This document shows positions 17,286-26,672 of a stretch of DNA of 64,000 bases, in pieces (position 1 is the stretch's first letter; each line of letters starts with the position of its first letter). The position numbers and the translations under genes are program-made. A model generated the notes under the pieces. The model did no database searches. It had not been told where the DNA came from and saw only the letters and a program-made list of their open reading frames with translations. Source of the stretch: PHBD01 sp964578535 (GTDB lineage Bacteria > Desulfobacterota > Syntrophia > Syntrophales > PHBD01). The stretch lies in the NCBI GenBank assembly GCA_964578535.1, contig CAZODI010000003.1:54129-118128 (forward strand), read 5' to 3'.

Positions 17286-19706
17286 ATGGCACAGCGCATT
17301 TTGATCGTCGATGACCAGGAGCAGAACCTCTACCTGCTTCAAGTGCTTCTGGCGGGAAACGGATACGAAGTGGAAAGCGCCTTCGACGGAGCGGAGGCCC
17401 TGAAGAAGGCAAGGCACGCTCCCCCGGACATGATCGTCACGGATATCCTGATGCCCGTGATGGACGGCTACACCCTGTGCCGGGAGTGGAAATCCGACGA
17501 TCTGCTCAAGCACATACCCCTTGTATTTTACACGGCCACCTACACAAAACCCAAAGACGAGGAATTTGCCTTGAGCCTCGGTGCGGAACGCTTCGTCATC
17601 AAGCCCCAGGAACCTCATATCCTGATGAATATATTAAAAGAAGTCCTGAACCAAAAACATTCATTCGAGCAGGCGGGTGCCAGGCCTCTCGGAGAAGAAA
17701 TGGAGTTTTTCCGACAATACAACGCAATCCTTTTCGAAAAGCTCGAAAAGAAGATGTCGGACCTGGAGGCGGCCAACAGGCAGTTGAGACTGCTGGAAGA
17801 AAAGTACCGGCTGAGTTTTGAGAACGTGACGGACGTTATTTACATGATCGACACGGATCTCAAAATCCTGAACATGTCCCCGAGCGTCGAGAAAATACTT
17901 GGCTACAAACCGGAGGAGCTGATCGGCCGGCCTGTCTCCGATTTGAAGCACATCTTTCTGCCCGAATCATTCGAAAAGGCGGTTTCCGACACCAGGCTGA
18001 TCCTGCAGGGGCAGACCATTCCCACGGCGATTTACCGGTTTCTTTCAAAGGATGGAGCCGTAAAGCACGGCGATGTCAGCGGCTCCCCCGTGATGCACGA
18101 GGGAAGAATCACCGGCATGATTGCCGTTGCCCGCGACATCACCAAGCGCATTGAGGCCGAGGAGGCCTTGCGGGAGAGCGGGACGATGTTCCGAACCCTT
18201 GTCGAGCATGCCTTCGATTCCACGATCATTATCGATCTGGAAGGAACCATCCTGTTCGCAAACAATTCGGCGGCCCGGACGATTGAAGCCCAGGATTCGG
18301 ACTCCCTTGTGGGCAGGAATGTGATGGACTTCGTCGCACCGGAATCGCGGGAAGACGTGCTGAATGATTTCATAGAGCTCGCGAAAGGCCATGACAGCTA
18401 CCTCGCGGAGTACTCGCTGATCACGGGAAACGGCAGGAGAATCCGCATGGAAAGCGTCGGCAAGCTCATCGTTTTTGAAGGAAAAGCCGCCGTCCTCGCC
18501 TCCATGCGGGACATCACGGATCGAATACGGGCGGCGGAAGAAAAGGAGAAGCTCCGGGATCAGCTGCTCCAGGCCCAGAAGATGGAGTCCATGGGTGCGC
18601 TGGCGGGCGGCATCGCCCACGACTTCAACAACATCCTGGGAGCCATCATCGGCTATTCGGAGTTGTACAAGGAGCAGGTCCGGGACCGCCCGAAGGTGTA
18701 TCGGGGCATGGAGGAAGTGCTCAATGCCGCCGGCCGCGCCAGGGACCTGGTGCAGCAGATCCTGACCTTCAGCCGACAGGCCGTGCCGGAGAAACGGCCG
18801 ACGGCCATCATTCCGATCGTCAGCGAAGTCGCAAGATTCATCCGGGCATCCCTGCCCTCGACCATCGAAATCAGGCAAAAGCTGAATGCGACATCGGATG
18901 TGGTCATGGCCGATGCAACACACATGCATCAGCTGCTGATGAACCTGTGCACGAACGCCGGCCACGCCATGACGGGAAAGGGCGGCATGCTGGAGATCGG
19001 GGTGGAGGAAATCGCCATCGGCAGGGAAAAACAGTGGCTTTTCCCCACCCTTGACGGCGGCCGCTACCTGAAGCTGGAGGTTCGGGACACGGGTCACGGC
19101 ATCAATGCGGAGCACATGGAAAAAATCTTCGATCCCTATTTTACGACCAAGGGAAAGGGAGAGGGCACGGGCCTGGGGCTGGCCGTCGTGCACGGCATCA
19201 CCAAGGATCATGGCGGGGAAATCAAGGTGTACAGCGAAATCGGCAAGGGGACGCGCTTCAGCGTTTATCTGCCGTTGATGGAAAAGCAGGCCGACACGAT
19301 CCCGCCCGTTGCCGAGGTTTCCCTGCCACGGGGGAGCGAGAGGGTTCTGTTCATCGATGATGAAGAGCCCCTGGCCAACCTGGGAAAGGAACTGCTGGAG
19401 GCACTCGGCTACTTTGTCGTCACCGAAACGGACCCGGTCAAGGCCATCGAGGAATTCGGCAGGAACCGCGATACATTCGATCTGGTGATCACGGACAAGA
19501 CCATGCCACGCATGACGGGATTCGACGTTGCGAGCGATCTGCACAAGATTCGTGCGGATATTCCCGTGATTCTCTGCTCCGGCTTTCAGGAACAGGAGGA
19601 CCTGGAAAAGCAATCCGCCTGCGGCATCTCCTGTTTCATCATGAAGCCGTTCCGGATCAAAATCCTGGCCGAGGCGATCCGCAACACCCTGGGCAAGAAA
19701 GTGTGA
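17286..19706 (+). CDS. cytoplasmic hybrid histidine kinase: receiver, two PAS, HisKA-HATPase, receiver
   Basis: 806 aa from the ATG at 17286, which has GGAGGGGAACAGGCA upstream (an in-frame ATG at 17202 is rejected). Order: N-terminal receiver with Asp53, PAS at about 165-290 and 295-415, phospho-acceptor His445 in G-G-I-A-H-D-F-N-N, HATPase_c with D-T-G-H-G and G-T-G-L-G-L-A, and a C-terminal receiver with Asp737. No membrane segment, so it works in the cytoplasm as a phosphorelay hub. Its C-terminal half (from His445 on) is closely similar to that of the next kinase, which points to tandem duplication. Confidence 0.9.
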   Translation: MAQRILIVDDQEQNLYLLQVLLAGNGYEVESAFDGAEALKKARHAPPDMIVTDILMPVMDGYTLCREWKSDDLLKHIPLVFYTATYTKPKDEEFALSLGAERFVIKPQEPHILMNILKEVLNQKHSFEQAGARPLGEEMEFFRQYNAILFEKLEKKMSDLEAANRQLRLLEEKYRLSFENVTDVIYMIDTDLKILNMSPSVEKILGYKPEELIGRPVSDLKHIFLPESFEKAVSDTRLILQGQTIPTAIYRFLSKDGAVKHGDVSGSPVMHEGRITGMIAVARDITKRIEAEEALRESGTMFRTLVEHAFDSTIIIDLEGTILFANNSAARTIEAQDSDSLVGRNVMDFVAPESREDVLNDFIELAKGHDSYLAEYSLITGNGRRIRMESVGKLIVFEGKAAVLASMRDITDRIRAAEEKEKLRDQLLQAQKMESMGALAGGIAHDFNNILGAIIGYSELYKEQVRDRPKVYRGMEEVLNAAGRARDLVQQILTFSRQAVPEKRPTAIIPIVSEVARFIRASLPSTIEIRQKLNATSDVVMADATHMHQLLMNLCTNAGHAMTGKGGMLEIGVEEIAIGREKQWLFPTLDGGRYLKLEVRDTGHGINAEHMEKIFDPYFTTKGKGEGTGLGLAVVHGITKDHGGEIKVYSEIGKGTRFSVYLPLMEKQADTIPPVAEVSLPRGSERVLFIDDEEPLANLGKELLEALGYFVVTETDPVKAIEEFGRNRDTFDLVITDKTMPRMTGFDVASDLHKIRADIPVILCSGFQEQEDLEKQSACGISCFIMKPFRIKILAEAIRNTLGKKV

Positions 19707-19947
19707 TTGAAGGGCGTACGGGAAATGGGCTGCATCCTTTCCCGTTTTCATTCTCCTTCCCGGAATTCAGATTCTGTTGCGGTATCCTGAAGCCGAATCA
19801 CCGTGGCTTCGATCCGGTCTCCGCTGCCCGAGCCGTTCAGCTTGGAATTGAGTCACGATCACTATTGATTTGACTCATAAAGCGGTTCCCGCTTATGCTT
19901 TCCCTGTGTTCCGGACACCGGCCCTACCATGCACAGGGAATCCCGAT

Positions 19948-22929
19948 ATGACACAGCGAACAAAGCCCTGGTTCACAAGAGAAGGATTCCGCTCGTGGCT
20001 GATCGGCATGATCGCAGCCGTGCTGATAATCGGGACGATATTGACCTGGTGGATGGTGCAGCGGGTCGATCGGGAGATGCGCGAAGTCCTGCTGCTGGAA
20101 GCGCGCCTCGTGGAGAGATCGCTGAACATAAACAGGATCAAAGCGCTAACCGGCACGGATGCCGATCTTGAAAATCCCGATTACCTCCGACTCAAAGAGC
20201 AACTCTCCCTGATCCGAAAAGATCATACGAATTGCAGATTCCTTTACCTGATGGGTCGCCGGGCCGACGGAAACCTCTTCATATTCGTGGATTCCGAACC
20301 CACCGATTCAAAAGACTACTCTCCACCCGGGCAGTCATACAGGGAGGCGCCCGAAGGGTATCGCCGTGTCTTCGACACCCGGGAAAAAGCCACCATAGGC
20401 CCGGTATCCGACCGCTGGGGCAGATGGATCACGGCCCTTGTTCCCGTCATCGACCCGGTCACGAGCAATCTGGTCGCGGTGATGGGTATGGACATCGACG
20501 CCCGCACCTGGAGAACGGATCTGGCTGCCACCGCCGCCCTCCCCGCGAGCTCGATGCTGGCACTCATGATCACCCTCGCTTCACTTATTTTCGCGGTCAG
20601 CTCCATGTCGAGACTTCGTAAAAGCGAGATCCTCCACGAGACCATCCTTGAAACCACAGGCACCGCAATTCTGATTATCGAAGAGGATATGACGATATCC
20701 TTTGTCAACAAAGAGTTCGAAAAGATGACCGGTTATCCGCAAGAGGAAGTCGTAAACCAGAAAAAGTGGACGGAATTCGTCACGGAGGCCGATCGGGAAT
20801 GGATGATTCGTCAGCATAACCTGCGAAGAACAGCGGAGGCGAATCTTGTCAGAAGGAATTACGAGTTCCGGCTTGTGAATCGGGAGGGTCGCCTCAAGGA
20901 TGTCTACCTGGTTGTTTCGATGATCCCGGGAACGAAAAAGACCCTGGCATCCCTGATCGACCTCACCGATGTGAAGCAGGCGCAGGAAGCGCTGAAACAA
21001 TCCGAGTCGTGGTACCGGACTCTTTTTGAAAACACGGGCACTGCAACGGTCATCCTGGAGGAGGATACAACGATCAGTTTCGCCAATGCAGAGTTTATGG
21101 CGATGTCCGGTTATGCCAAGGAGGAAATCGAGGGAAAGAAGAGCTGGACGGACTTCACCTTCCGGGAAGACCTGGACGACATGCTGACAAGACACCGGCA
21201 GCGCAGGCAAAACGGCGAACCGCCGCTGAAGCAATACGAATTCCGGTTTGTCGATAAAGGGGGCCGGATCAGGAACATCTTCCTCCACGTGGATATCATT
21301 CCAGGCACCAAGAAAAGCATTGCCGCCCTTCTCGACATAACAGACCGCAAGCAGGCGGAGGAATCTTTGAAGGAAGCGCAGAGGCAAATGGCTGATATCA
21401 TAGATTTTCTCCCGGACGCAACGTTCGTCATCGACAAGGCCGGCAAAGTGATCGCCTGGAACCGCGCCATCGAGGCCCTGACGGGAGTCGGGAAGGAGAG
21501 CATACTCGGCAAGGGGAACCGGGAGTACGCCCTGCACTTCTTCAGAGAGAGAAAGCCCACCCTGATCGACCTGGTGCTTCAGCCGAGGGAGGAAGCCGAA
21601 AAGAGCGATAATCACCTAAAATGGAAGGGGAATGTGCTCACCGGGGAATTACACATACCCAACCTTGCCGGGAAAGAAGTCTATCTGCTGGGGACGGCGT
21701 CCATTCTCTACGACACGAAGGGATCAGTGGTCGGGGCCATTGAAACAATCAGGGACGTTACGGAGCGCGTCCGCATGGAACACCAGTTCCACCAGGCACA
21801 AAAGATGGAGGCCATCGGTGCGCTCGCCGGCGGCATCGCCCATGACTTCAACAACATCCTGGGTGCGATCATGGGCTACGCGGAACTGTACAGGGAACAG
21901 GTCCGGGACCGCCCGAAGGTACACCACGCCATGGGAGAGGTGTTCAAGGCGGCCGTCCGGGCCAAAGACCTGGTGCAGCAGATCCTGACCTTCAGCCGCC
22001 GGACGGTGCAGGAAAAGCGACCGACCGCCGTGATTCCGATCATTCAGGAAGTCGCCGGATTTATCCGGGCGTCGCTGCCCAAAACCATTGAGATCCGGCA
22101 GAAGCTGAACGTATCGTCGGATATGATCCTGGCCGACGATACCCAGGTGCACCAGGTGCTGATGAACCTCTGTACGAACGCCGGGCAGGCCATGGCGGAC
22201 AAGGGAGGGATCCTGGAGATCGGCCTGGAGGAAGTTCTCATCGGCGAGAAAGAACATTGGCGTGTCCCGTCCCTGCCGATCGGCCGTTACTTGAGGCTGG
22301 ATGTCCGCGATACGGGCCACGGCATCCCGCAGGAGGACCTGGGGAAAATCTTCGATCCTTACTTCACGACAAAGGGGATCGGGGAGGGAACAGGCCTGGG
22401 ACTGGCTGTTGTGCACGGCATCGTCAAGGATCATGGCGGGGAGATCAAAGTATACAGCGAGATCGGAAAGGGGGCGCTCTTCAGCGTCTACTGGCCGTTG
22501 ATGGAGAAGCCGGAAGACGTTATCCGGCCCCACGCGGAGCCCGATCTGTCAGGGGGGGATGAGAGACTTCTGCTCATCGATGACGAAGAGCCCCTGGCCT
22601 GTCTGGTCAAGGAGTTCCTCGAAGGTCTCGGGTACCGGGTCGTTTCCGAAACAGACCCCCTCAAGGCAGTCGAGGAATTCCGCAGGAACAGCGATGAATT
22701 CGATCTGGTGATCACCGACAAGACCATGCCGCACATGACGGGATTCGACGTGGTGCGGGAATTGCGCAAGATCCGGGCGGATATTCCCGTCATCCTGTGT
22801 TCCGGTTTCCAAGAAAAAGATGACCAGGGGAAGCAGACCGCTCTTGGGATCCGCTTTTTCATCATGAAGCCCGTCCGAATGCAGGAACTGGCCGAAACCG
22901 TTCGCAAAGCCCTGAACAGAATTGGATGA
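19948..22929 (+). CDS. membrane hybrid histidine kinase: Cache-like sensor, three PAS, HisKA-HATPase, receiver
   Basis: 993 aa from the ATG at 19948 (AGGGAA upstream; the TTG at 19870 in frame is a weaker choice). Membrane segments at about 17-38 and 196-216 flank a periplasmic sensor region; PAS domains at about 225-345, 350-470 and 475-610, the first two similar to each other. Phospho-acceptor His632 in G-G-I-A-H-D-F-N-N, HATPase_c, receiver Asp924 in V-I-T-D-K-T-M-P. The catalytic and receiver halves closely match those of the preceding kinase, with different sensor parts, so the two may share a downstream target. Confidence 0.9.
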   Translation: MTQRTKPWFTREGFRSWLIGMIAAVLIIGTILTWWMVQRVDREMREVLLLEARLVERSLNINRIKALTGTDADLENPDYLRLKEQLSLIRKDHTNCRFLYLMGRRADGNLFIFVDSEPTDSKDYSPPGQSYREAPEGYRRVFDTREKATIGPVSDRWGRWITALVPVIDPVTSNLVAVMGMDIDARTWRTDLAATAALPASSMLALMITLASLIFAVSSMSRLRKSEILHETILETTGTAILIIEEDMTISFVNKEFEKMTGYPQEEVVNQKKWTEFVTEADREWMIRQHNLRRTAEANLVRRNYEFRLVNREGRLKDVYLVVSMIPGTKKTLASLIDLTDVKQAQEALKQSESWYRTLFENTGTATVILEEDTTISFANAEFMAMSGYAKEEIEGKKSWTDFTFREDLDDMLTRHRQRRQNGEPPLKQYEFRFVDKGGRIRNIFLHVDIIPGTKKSIAALLDITDRKQAEESLKEAQRQMADIIDFLPDATFVIDKAGKVIAWNRAIEALTGVGKESILGKGNREYALHFFRERKPTLIDLVLQPREEAEKSDNHLKWKGNVLTGELHIPNLAGKEVYLLGTASILYDTKGSVVGAIETIRDVTERVRMEHQFHQAQKMEAIGALAGGIAHDFNNILGAIMGYAELYREQVRDRPKVHHAMGEVFKAAVRAKDLVQQILTFSRRTVQEKRPTAVIPIIQEVAGFIRASLPKTIEIRQKLNVSSDMILADDTQVHQVLMNLCTNAGQAMADKGGILEIGLEEVLIGEKEHWRVPSLPIGRYLRLDVRDTGHGIPQEDLGKIFDPYFTTKGIGEGTGLGLAVVHGIVKDHGGEIKVYSEIGKGALFSVYWPLMEKPEDVIRPHAEPDLSGGDERLLLIDDEEPLACLVKEFLEGLGYRVVSETDPLKAVEEFRRNSDEFDLVITDKTMPHMTGFDVVRELRKIRADIPVILCSGFQEKDDQGKQTALGIRFFIMKPVRMQELAETVRKALNRIG

Positions 22930-23001
22930 TCGGTTCCATGACGGCCATCAACAACACGCTGTTGTCTTGTTAATCCGCAGAAAAGGCCCTTCTCTCCTCT
23001 C

Positions 23002-23607
23002 TCAGATTGTTTTCAGCACCAGTTTTTCCCGCGCGAGGCGCGGCCTTGCCCGGGGCGACTGATCGGGATGACCCACGGGCAGGAGGACCACCGGGTGGAT
23101 ATTCCCGTCCAGGGCCAGTTCCCTCTTAAGTTTTCCGCGATCAAACCTGCCTATCCAGCAGCTTCCCAGCCCCAGGTCCACCGCTTTGAGCACGATGTGC
23201 TCCACGGCGATCGCGACGTTCATGGAGAGATAGGCCTTGACCGCCTCCTCGTCCATGACGGGAACGACGGCAGCCGGGTCGTTCATGTCGACATCCACCC
23301 CTTCGAAAACACCCTCCCGCAACAGTTCCTCGACCCGTCCGTCCCTGGCTGTCATGGCCGTCAGGTCGGCGCAGCACACGAAGATGACCGCAGCCTTCAC
23401 AATAAATTTATAGGGCGTGCACCGGCCGATGGCTTCCTTGGCAACGCGTGACTGAGCAACGACAAACCGGGCCGGCTGGACGTTGGACCCTGAAGGGGCA
23501 AGCCTGGCCGCTTCGAGAAGCAAGTCGACGGTATCGGCCGGAATGTCCTCCTCCCGGAATCTGCGAATGCTCCGTTGTGACGCGACAACCTCTGTGAATT
23601 CCATCAT
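23002..23607 (-). CDS. nitroreductase-family FMN oxidoreductase
   Basis: 201 aa from the ATG at 23607, preceded by GGAGGTGCC; an upstream in-frame start at 23658 is not needed. Family marks: R-R-S-I-R-R-F at the start (here Q-R-S-I-R-R-F), A-P-S-G-S-N-V-Q-P for FMN phosphate binding, and G-L-G-S-C-W-I-G. It should reduce nitro or other electrophilic groups with NAD(P)H through FMN, in the cytoplasm. Convergent with the kinase upstream. Substrate unknown. Confidence 0.87.
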   Translation of the reverse strand: MMEFTEVVASQRSIRRFREEDIPADTVDLLLEAARLAPSGSNVQPARFVVAQSRVAKEAIGRCTPYKFIVKAAVIFVCCADLTAMTARDGRVEELLREGVFEGVDVDMNDPAAVVPVMDEEAVKAYLSMNVAIAVEHIVLKAVDLGLGSCWIGRFDRGKLKRELALDGNIHPVVLLPVGHPDQSPRARPRLAREKLVLKTI

Positions 23608-23687
23608 GGCACCTCCAAGCATAGGGTACGCCTCATCTGGTATCGTTCCTTCTTGCATCTGTCAAACGCGGAAGTGAATTCCATCCG

Positions 23688-24113
23688 ATGAATCCAGGTG
23701 GTGATTTCCATCCAAATGAGCTATTCACATTCAGCACGACTGCATTTGCCGAAAAGAAATCGGTTGTTCCCCGTGTCAACGCATCCAATGTACCGGTTAA
23801 GAAAGAAGAGAGCAAACGCATCGATGTAAAGCCGGTAGAAGTGATGGGAGACCTCGAAGACTTGAATAGTTCCTCCGACAATTCAAACACGCCTGATTTG
23901 ACGTCTGACACAAAAAAGAGAGCAAATGATAAAAAGGGGAAAAAGTAAGCCGATCCCAACCCCGAAACGAACGACGCATCACCGTTTCTTGGACTACTTT
24001 CTATCACTGCGCTTCTTGTCTCGACCGCATACGTCTTCAACGTGAGTATGGCACACCGGAAGACGGACTGCAGGCCATTCCAGCGGCGCTTGACCCCAAA
24101 ATGGCCTCTGTTC
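23688..24113 (+). pseudogene. interrupted surface-protein-like gene with C-terminal membrane anchor
   Basis: An ATG at 23688 opens an 86-codon frame, hydrophilic and rich in K, E, D, S and N, closed by TAA at 23946-23948. In the same frame directly after that stop the translation continues with a proline/acidic linker and then a hydrophobic span (S-P-F-L-G-L-L-S-I-T-A-L-L-V-S-T) and basic residues: a disordered stalk plus transmembrane anchor as at the C-terminus of exported surface proteins. The frame is also open upstream of the ATG. This looks like the 3' part of a larger gene broken by a stop. GC is lower than in the neighbours. Alternatively the 86-aa product alone is made. Confidence 0.4.
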
Positions 24114-24132
24114 TGATCATTTCAAAGGGAAT

Positions 24133-24975
24133 ATGGCTCTAAAAGGGATCAAGGTCCGGGACAGCCGCTCCCGGGCCATTGTCAGGATCGGGAACTTCCT
24201 GGTCCGTCGCGGCATCCCCCGGGTGCAGATGACCATGATGGTGGCGGCGACAGGCCTGGCGGGCTTCCTTTTCTCCGCCGGGATGCTCCACCTGGGGGTC
24301 CATTCCCTGTGGCTGAGATATCCCCTGGCCGTCCTCTTCGCCTACGGCGTTTTTCTCCTCCTCCTGCGCCTCTGGATTTATTACTGGCATCGAAGATTGT
24401 ATCACCGAGAACCCTCATCAGGATCAGGCACGGACACGGTCCCCGACGATCTCCCCGTCGATCTGAATCTGCCGCTGGGCATTTCGTCAGCATCTCCGGC
24501 GGGCGCGGCTCCGGACGTGAGCGGCTTTGCCGGCGGCGATTCCGGCGGTGGAGGAGCCGAGGTCTCCCTCGGCGAGGGAGAGGCTTCTTCCGGCGGCATC
24601 CTCAACAGCCTCTCCGGTGCCGCCGATTTCGATCTGGACTGTGACGAGCTGATCGTCATCATTGTGGTCGCCGCCGCCGTCCTGGCCGCCGTGCTGTCAG
24701 CCGTTTACGTCATCGTCATTGCCCCGACATTCCTGGCGGAAATCCTCCTCGACGGTGTTCTCGTTTCCGGCCTGTACCGGCACCTGAAAAAGGTGGAACA
24801 GCACTCCTGGCTGGAATCGGCCATCCGCCGCACCTGGATTCCCGTCACGGTCACCGTCTGCATCTTTCTCATCCTGGGATTTGCATTCCACGCTTATGCC
24901 CCTGAGGCGAAGTCCATCGGCGAGGTGTGGAAGCATTATCAACAGACAAACACCCTTCATTCAACTGGAACTTGA
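24133..24975 (+). CDS. membrane protein with Gly/Ser-rich loop, unknown function
   Basis: 280 aa. Two N-terminal membrane segments (about 33-55 and 62-84), a low-complexity Gly/Ser/Ala-rich acidic stretch (about 98-170) and further segments at about 175-205 and 235-255. No family recognised; the layout of membrane helices around a Gly-Ser loop resembles poorly studied proteins annotated as membrane proteins of unknown function. It precedes the PAS sigma-54 regulator by about 100 bases on the same strand. Confidence 0.6.
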   Translation: MALKGIKVRDSRSRAIVRIGNFLVRRGIPRVQMTMMVAATGLAGFLFSAGMLHLGVHSLWLRYPLAVLFAYGVFLLLLRLWIYYWHRRLYHREPSSGSGTDTVPDDLPVDLNLPLGISSASPAGAAPDVSGFAGGDSGGGGAEVSLGEGEASSGGILNSLSGAADFDLDCDELIVIIVVAAAVLAAVLSAVYVIVIAPTFLAEILLDGVLVSGLYRHLKKVEQHSWLESAIRRTWIPVTVTVCIFLILGFAFHAYAPEAKSIGEVWKHYQQTNTLHSTGT

Positions 24976-25082
24976 CATTCATGTCCTGTATGAGAAGGAC
25001 ACGGGACTGCAGATAGAAGGCAAACCTCCGCTTCATCCATTCTTCAGCACGCGAACGGGATACGGGCAAAAAGGAGCGGCCG

Positions 25083-26438
25083 ATGGCGGATCTTCATTTC
25101 TCCCAGGAATTCACCGAGTCGCTGATGAATGCCGTCAGCGACGGCGTGACGGCCATCGACCGGGATCTGTGCATCATCTACCAGAATGCAATCATCCGGC
25201 GTCAATACGGATCCCGTATCGGCGAAAAATGCTTCGCCGCCTACCGCGGCCGCGTCGAGCCGTGCGAAGACTGCCTCATCCTCGACGTGCTGCAGGACGG
25301 CAGGCCGCGCAGCGGAGTGCGCGACATCCGGCTGCCGGATGGAAACGTCCTGATTGTTGAATTCAAGTCGCTTCCGCTGTCCGATGCGGACGGGAACATC
25401 ATCGGCGCGGTGGAGGCGGTCAGGGACGTTACACAGCACGTCCGTCTCGCGGACGAGTTCAGCGCACTGCGGCGGGAGATGGTGCGCAGGGCGCAGTTCG
25501 AGAACATCGTCACCCAGTCCGGGAAGATGAAGGACGTTTTCCGGCTGATCGAGCGGGTGGCGGCAACGTCCAGCTCCGTCATGATCTATGGAGAGTCCGG
25601 GACCGGAAAGGAGCTGGTCGCGCGGGCGATCTTCGCCAATTCCAACCGCCGGGACAAGCCCTTCGTGTCCCTGAACTGCGGCGCCATTCCCGAGAACCTC
25701 CTGGAGTCCGAGCTGTTCGGCCACGTAAAGGGAGCCTTCACGGGCGCGGTCCGGGATCATGTCGGACTGATCGAGACGGCGGACCAGGGAACGCTGTTTC
25801 TCGACGAGGTTGCGGAATTGCGCGCTCCCCTGCAGGCAAAGCTCCTGCGGTTCCTGCAGGAGGGGGAAACACGGCGCGTGGGCGAAAACCGGGTCCGGAA
25901 GTTCAACGTGCGCATCATTGCGGCGACCAACCGCGACCTGGAGCAGGCGGTCCGCGACGGCGCCTTCCGGGAAGACCTCTTCTTCCGGCTGAACGTGATC
26001 CCCGTCATCCTCCCCCCTTTGCGGGAGCGCCCGGAAGATGTTCCCCTCCTTGCCAGCCACTTTCTGCAGCGTCTCTGCGATGAACACGGTCGTCAGGTAA
26101 ATGGCATCGCACCGCAGGCGCTCAAGGCCCTGCTGGAATATCCGTGGCCGGGAAACGTGCGAGAGCTGGAAAACGCCGTGGAATACGCCATCCACCTGAC
26201 CGAGGACGGTGAGTCGATCCGGGTTGCCCAGCTCCCGAAGAAGATAGCCGGAGGGCAAGGCGCAGCGGACGAAGTCCTGTTGCCCCTGTCGCTGGAAGGC
26301 TATACCAAGCACATGATCCTGTCCCTCCAGGCCGCTCACACCGAGGAGGAAATCGCTGCCACGCTGGGAATCAGCCGCAAGAATCTCTGGGAAAAACGAA
26401 AACGGCTGGGCGTCCCCCGCCCCACCCCTTCCCGCTGA
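25083..26438 (+). CDS. sigma-54-dependent regulator with Cys-containing PAS domain
   Basis: 451 aa with AAAAGGAGCGGCCG before the ATG. PAS domain at about 8-120 with a cysteine cluster G-E-K-C-F ... E-P-C-E-D-C, a pattern seen in redox- or metal-responsive PAS sensors. AAA+ domain from about 145: Walker A G-E-S-G-T-G-K-E (from residue 170), intact G-A-F-T-G-A loop, F-L-D-E-V. C-terminal Fis-type HTH. It activates sigma-54 promoters. Just downstream are two GTTAC-N5-GTAAC palindromes and a -24/-12 promoter in front of the genes leading to hgcAB, so these are its likely targets. Confidence 0.92.
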   Translation: MADLHFSQEFTESLMNAVSDGVTAIDRDLCIIYQNAIIRRQYGSRIGEKCFAAYRGRVEPCEDCLILDVLQDGRPRSGVRDIRLPDGNVLIVEFKSLPLSDADGNIIGAVEAVRDVTQHVRLADEFSALRREMVRRAQFENIVTQSGKMKDVFRLIERVAATSSSVMIYGESGTGKELVARAIFANSNRRDKPFVSLNCGAIPENLLESELFGHVKGAFTGAVRDHVGLIETADQGTLFLDEVAELRAPLQAKLLRFLQEGETRRVGENRVRKFNVRIIAATNRDLEQAVRDGAFREDLFFRLNVIPVILPPLRERPEDVPLLASHFLQRLCDEHGRQVNGIAPQALKALLEYPWPGNVRELENAVEYAIHLTEDGESIRVAQLPKKIAGGQGAADEVLLPLSLEGYTKHMILSLQAAHTEEEIAATLGISRKNLWEKRKRLGVPRPTPSR

Positions 26439-26457
26439 CCCCAACCTTCCCCGATCC

Positions 26458-26508
26458 TGTTACCAACCGTAACACCCTGCCCCGAACAATTTGTTACCAA
26501 TCGTAACG
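26458..26508. promoter_or_regulatory. two GTTAC-N5-GTAAC palindromes, candidate sigma-54 activator sites
   Basis: TGTTAC-CAACC-GTAACA at 26458-26474 and TGTTAC-CAATC-GTAACG at 26492-26508. The centres are 34 bases apart, about three helical turns, so both face the same side of the DNA. They lie right after the sigma-54 regulator gene and about 135-185 bases upstream of the expected start of the next transcript. Position and symmetry fit enhancer sites for a Fis-type HTH; the binding protein is inferred. Confidence 0.65.
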
Positions 26509-26614
26509 CGCTTCGAATGATGCAGCGCGGCCCCCTTTTGCAGTTCCGTAAATAATTCAAGATTAACAATATGATGCAACGATGGCGGCCTTCTCCCGGA
26601 GCCATGCCGGGACA

Positions 26615-26630
26615 TGGCACGGGAAGTGCT
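26615..26630 (+). promoter_or_regulatory. sigma-54 (-24/-12) promoter in front of the hgc neighbourhood
   Basis: TGGCAC-GGGAA-GTGCT: a perfect -24 box and GG (26616-26617) exactly 10 bases before GC (26628-26629). Predicted transcript start near 26641, 32 bases before the ATG at 26673. With the two upstream palindromes and the adjacent sigma-54 activator this forms a complete enhancer-promoter arrangement. Confidence 0.68.
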
Positions 26631-26672
26631 CTTTCCGGTCTCAAAGCAAACCGAGAGGAGGTCACGAGAAAC

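Noticed and set aside
26529..26541. GG ... GC pair as sigma-54 promoter in front of the CMD-like gene
   Set aside because: GG and GC are separated by 9 bases, not 10; the site at 26615-26630 has the exact spacing and a better -24 box.
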